Origin: Clostridiales bacterium
Lineage (GTDB): Bacteria > Bacillota > Clostridia > Oscillospirales > Oscillospiraceae
Length of the DNA: 7,838 nucleotides
Reading direction: 5' to 3'
NCBI GenBank assembly: GCA_003525905.1
Contig: DQIA01000089.1
Coordinates: 5,087-12,924 of the forward strand
Both the position numbers and the translations under genes were made by a program. Positions 6,097-7,838 of this stretch are shown piece after piece. Under the pieces are notes generated by a model. The model worked only from the letters and a program-made list of their open reading frames with translations. It was not told the DNA's origin and ran no database searches. Position 1 is the stretch's first letter; the number at the start of each line of letters is the position of its first letter.

Positions 6097-6979
6097 TATG
6101 AAAGCGCTCTACGAGGCGCATTCCGTGGAAGAGGCCGTCGCCCTGCGTCTGGAGCATCCGGAGGCGCAGATCATCGCAGGCGGCTCGGACGTGCTCGTGC
6201 AGATGCGCGAGGGCAAGCGTGCCGGGGCGGAGCTCATCTCCATCTACGGCATCGACGCCATGCGCGGCATCTGCATCGACGAGGACGGAAACATCCGCAT
6301 CGGCTCGCTGACGAGCTTTTCCCACATCACGCGCGACCCCATCATCCGGAAATACATCAACGTGCTCGGCGAGGCGGTCGACATGGTCGGCGGCCCGCAG
6401 ATCCGCAACATCGGCACCATCGGCGGCAACACCTGCAACGGCGTGACGTCCGCCGACTCCGCCTCCACGCTGCACGCATGGGAGGCCATCGTGGAGCTGA
6501 CCGGCAAAAACGGCGTGCGCCGCCTGCCCATCAAGGACTTCTACCTCCGTGCAGGCAAGGTGGACATCCGTGCCGAGGAGGGCGAGATCCAGACGGCCAT
6601 CCTCATCCCGAAGGCCAGCTATGAAAACTGCTTCGGCCACTATATCAAATACGCCATGCGCAACGCCATGGACATCGCCACGACAGGCTGCTCCGTGAAC
6701 GTCGTGCTGAGCGAAGACAAAAAGACCATCGTCCGCGCGCGCATCGCCTATGGCGTGGCGGGCCCCGTGCCCATGCGCGCCCCGAGCGCCGAGGCGCAGG
6801 CCAACGGCCGCCCGGTCTGCCGCGAGACGGTCGACGCCTTCGCACAGGCCGTGCTGCAGGACATCCATCCGCGTGACTCGTGGCGCGCCTCGAAGGCCTT
6901 CCGCGAGCACATCGCCGTCGAGCTGGCGCGGCGCTGCCTCATCCGCTCGATCGAGCTTGCAGGAGGTGCGGTAAAATGA
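6089..6979 (+). CDS. xdhB: Xanthine dehydrogenase, FAD-binding subunit XdhB
   Basis: This 296-residue protein (E. coli XdhB about 292) is the medium subunit, passing electrons from the Fe-S clusters through FAD to NAD+ or another acceptor. The N-terminal FAD-binding domain shows AGGSDVLVQM (30-39), and GGPQIRNIGTIGGNTCNG (101-118) runs on into VTSADS; these are the two pyrophosphate-binding loops of the family. The C-terminal part, from about 185, is the CO dehydrogenase flavoprotein C-terminal-like domain, with HYIKYAMRNAMDIATTGCSV and SWRASKAFREH matching E. coli XdhB closely. There is no extra [4Fe-4S] insertion of the kind found in 4-hydroxybenzoyl-CoA reductase. AAGGAGG at 6073-6079 with a 9-base spacer sets the start at 6089; the next in-frame ATG (6098) would be too far. 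It overlaps xdhA by 8 bases and xdhC by 4. Confidence 0.94.
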   Translation: MYDMKALYEAHSVEEAVALRLEHPEAQIIAGGSDVLVQMREGKRAGAELISIYGIDAMRGICIDEDGNIRIGSLTSFSHITRDPIIRKYINVLGEAVDMVGGPQIRNIGTIGGNTCNGVTSADSASTLHAWEAIVELTGKNGVRRLPIKDFYLRAGKVDIRAEEGEIQTAILIPKASYENCFGHYIKYAMRNAMDIATTGCSVNVVLSEDKKTIVRARIAYGVAGPVPMRAPSAEAQANGRPVCRETVDAFAQAVLQDIHPRDSWRASKAFREHIAVELARRCLIRSIELAGGAVK

Positions 6980-7479
6980 ACAAGCAGTATAAGCTCGTGC
7001 GCTGCAACATCAACGGCAAGGACGTCGAGCAGATCGTGGACGTCCGCGCCTCGCTGACGGACATGCTGCGCAATGATTTCCGCCTGACGTCCGTGAAGAA
7101 GGGCTGCGAGGTCGGCGAGTGCGGCGCGTGCAACGTCATCATCGACGGCGAGTGCTTCAATTCGTGCATCTACCTTGCCGTATGGGCAGAGGGCAAGCAC
7201 ATCCGCACGCTCGAGAGCCTGCTCGGCCCGAACGGTGAGCTGTCCGACATCCAGCAGGCCTTCATCGACGAGGCCGCTATTCAGTGCGGCTTCTGCACGC
7301 CGGGCTTCATCATGACGGCCGTCGAGCTGCTTGAGACCGGCCGGGAGTACACGGACGACGAGCTGCGCAAGCTGCTCTCCGGCCACCTGTGCCGCTGCAC
7401 CGGCTATGAGAACATCCTCCGCGCCGTGAAGAAGACCATGTATAAGCGCCTCGGCAAGCCCATGCCGGAGGCGGAATAA
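6976..7479 (+). CDS. xdhC: Xanthine dehydrogenase, iron-sulfur subunit XdhC (2x[2Fe-2S])
   Basis: This 167-residue protein (E. coli XdhC 159) is the electron-transfer small subunit. The N-terminal plant-ferredoxin-like domain binds one [2Fe-2S] cluster through Cys44, Cys49, Cys52 and Cys64 (KGCEVGECGAC, then SC). The C-terminal four-helix domain binds the second through Cys104, Cys107, Cys139 and Cys141 (QCGFCTPG and HLCRCTGY). All eight ligands are present. The start ATG overlaps the xdhB stop as ATGA (6976-6979), with AGGAGG at 6961-6966, so translation is coupled. The name follows E. coli xdhABC; it is not the XdhC chaperone that inserts sulfurated cofactor in Rhodobacter. The last residues (about 158-167) are a short polar tail absent from the E. 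coli protein as I remember it. It ends the operon. Confidence 0.95.
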   Translation: MNKQYKLVRCNINGKDVEQIVDVRASLTDMLRNDFRLTSVKKGCEVGECGACNVIIDGECFNSCIYLAVWAEGKHIRTLESLLGPNGELSDIQQAFIDEAAIQCGFCTPGFIMTAVELLETGREYTDDELRKLLSGHLCRCTGYENILRAVKKTMYKRLGKPMPEAE

Positions 7480-7486
7480 GCAGCTG

Positions 7487-7528
7487 AAAAAACAGGGACG
7501 CACCGAGACCGGTGCGTCCCTGTTTTTG
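7487..7528 (+). terminator. Intrinsic terminator of xdhABC
   Basis: ACAGGGACGCACCG (7492-7505) pairs perfectly with 7510-7523 around an AGAC tetraloop. The stem is extended by A-T pairs from the upstream A-run, and the U-run TTTTT follows. The symmetrical A-run and T-run would allow termination from either direction. It starts 8 bases after the xdhC stop. Confidence 0.95.
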
Positions 7529-7563
7529 TTGTTTGTTGGCGGAGTATCGATGGAGCGTTGTAG

Positions 7564-7583
7564 GGGAGCGGCATGCCGCTCCC
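7564..7583. repeat. 20-bp perfect palindrome (module A)
   Basis: GGGAGCGGCATGCCGCTCCC is a perfect palindrome preceded by TGTAG. It differs from 248-267 only by a matched G/C swap at two symmetrical positions, which keeps the symmetry. Confidence 0.7.
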
Positions 7584-7604
7584 GGCGCTGCACCTGCGCA
7601 GGAA

Positions 7605-7623
7605 ACAGGCTATCGTTAAAATG
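7605..7623. repeat. Short conserved repeat module B
   Basis: ACAGGCTATCGTTAAAATG differs by one base from the reverse complement of 208-226, and follows the module A palindrome as it does in the left copy. Confidence 0.6.
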
Positions 7624-7629
7624 GGAAAC

Positions 7630-7644
7630 GGCCCCGACGGGGCC
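7630..7644. repeat. GGCCCC-GAC-GGGGCC hairpin, first copy
   Basis: A 6-bp GC stem with a GAC loop. The same 15 bases recur at 7733-7747 as the centre of the TCATTGCGAG repeat. It has no T-run, so it is not a terminator. Confidence 0.6.
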
Positions 7645-7674
7645 TGTAGCGGCGCTCAGGGAACGCCTTGCAGG
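7644..7674. repeat. Module C, degenerate copy
   Basis: CTGTAGCGGCGCTCA followed by a degraded second arm (GAACGCCTTGCAGG). It corresponds to the reverse complement of 64-95, whose stem is perfect. Confidence 0.55.
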
Positions 7675-7719
7675 CTGGCAATGATCACGGCACAAATTCA
7701 GCGGCGCAATGCCCTCAGA

Positions 7720-7758
7720 TTTGTCATTGCGAGGCCCCGACGGGGCCGTGGCAATCTC
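7720..7758. repeat. TCATTGCGAG-type palindromic repeat (module D), complete
   Basis: It begins TTTGTCATTGCGAG and ends CGTGGCAATCTC. ATTGC (7726-7730) pairs with GCAAT (7751-7755) around the inner GGCCCC-GAC-GGGGCC stem (7733-7747). It is opposite in orientation to the copy at 153-193. Confidence 0.75.
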
Positions 7759-7810
7759 GGGAAGGCAGTTGCGTTTTCGCCGAGAGCGCCCTGTTATCCG
7801 GCCAAGTACT

Positions 7811-7838
7811 GCGAGATTGCCACGTCGCTTCGCTCCTC
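7811..7838. repeat. TCATTGCGAG-type repeat, cut off by the window edge
   Basis: GCGAGATTGCCACG followed by TCGCTTCGCTCCTC is the first part of the element facing the opposite way to 7720-7758. The two copies enclose about 50 bases and would form a MITE-like inverted pair if the expected GCAATGACA follows. Confidence 0.6.

Larger units (their letters stand above)
7529..7838. repeat. Repeat-mosaic intergenic region downstream of xdhABC
   Basis: No gene is supported in these 310 bases. Modules in order are: the 20-bp palindrome at 7564-7583, CCTGCGCAGG palindrome at 7593-7602, module B at 7605-7623, hairpin GGCCCC-GAC-GGGGCC at 7630-7644, module C at 7644-7674, a complete TCATTGCGAG repeat at 7720-7758, and an incomplete opposite-facing copy at 7811-7838. 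Modules A, B and D occur in the left intergenic region in mirrored order and opposite orientation; module C has a different relative position there. Confidence 0.75.

Noticed and set aside
6976..7479. XdhC chaperone (sulfurated cofactor insertion)
   Set aside because: The shared name is misleading. The eight Cys ligands of two [2Fe-2S] clusters identify this as the electron-transfer subunit.
7480..7838. tRNA or small RNA gene after xdhC
   Set aside because: No cloverleaf, T-loop consensus or CCA-type acceptor was found. Beyond the terminator, the hairpins are accounted for by repeat modules shared with the left end.

Overview
The window is GC-rich, compact bacterial chromosomal DNA. It most resembles a Gram-positive anaerobe of the class Clostridia, possibly an Oscillospirales gut commensal. 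The reasons are the strong AGGAGG-type ribosome binding sites, an RqcH/mini-RNase III pair typical of Firmicutes, and intergenic repeat modules of a kind I associate from memory with gut Clostridia. No 16S or other marker gene is present, so this placement is an inference.

Layout. Positions 1-343 hold no gene and are a mosaic of short palindromic repeats. Positions 344-2498 carry two overlapping + strand genes: mrnC (mini-ribonuclease III, 23S rRNA end maturation) and rqcH (NFACT-family ribosome-associated quality control factor), followed by an intrinsic terminator. A small degenerate repeat separates them from a convergent - strand gene (2664-3236) for a MocA/YgfJ-type molybdopterin cytidylyltransferase. 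The 553-bp divergent spacer holds a ~210-bp MITE-like element with nested inverted repeats, then a probable control region. That region contains a CGTTAT-N12-ATAACG dyad, whose outer half-sites and spacing resemble ModE operators, and an extended -10 promoter. Positions 3790-7479 are a three-gene + strand operon with overlapping junctions, xdhA-xdhB-xdhC. It encodes the molybdenum, FAD and 2x[2Fe-2S] subunits of a xanthine dehydrogenase of the E. coli XdhABC type, and a strong intrinsic terminator closes it. Positions 7528-7838 are again a repeat mosaic, built from the same modules as the left end but in inverted orientation.

How the genes fit together. The divergent cytidylyltransferase plausibly converts molybdopterin (MPT) cofactor into the cytosine dinucleotide form for XdhA. 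Electrons from purine hydroxylation at the Mo centre would pass through the two [2Fe-2S] clusters of XdhC to FAD on XdhB. The mrnC-rqcH pair is a separate ribosome-maintenance unit.

I found no phage, toxin-antitoxin, CRISPR, defence or biosynthetic system. The genes belong to known families. The parts most worth a second look are the repeat architecture and the putative molybdate-responsive control region.
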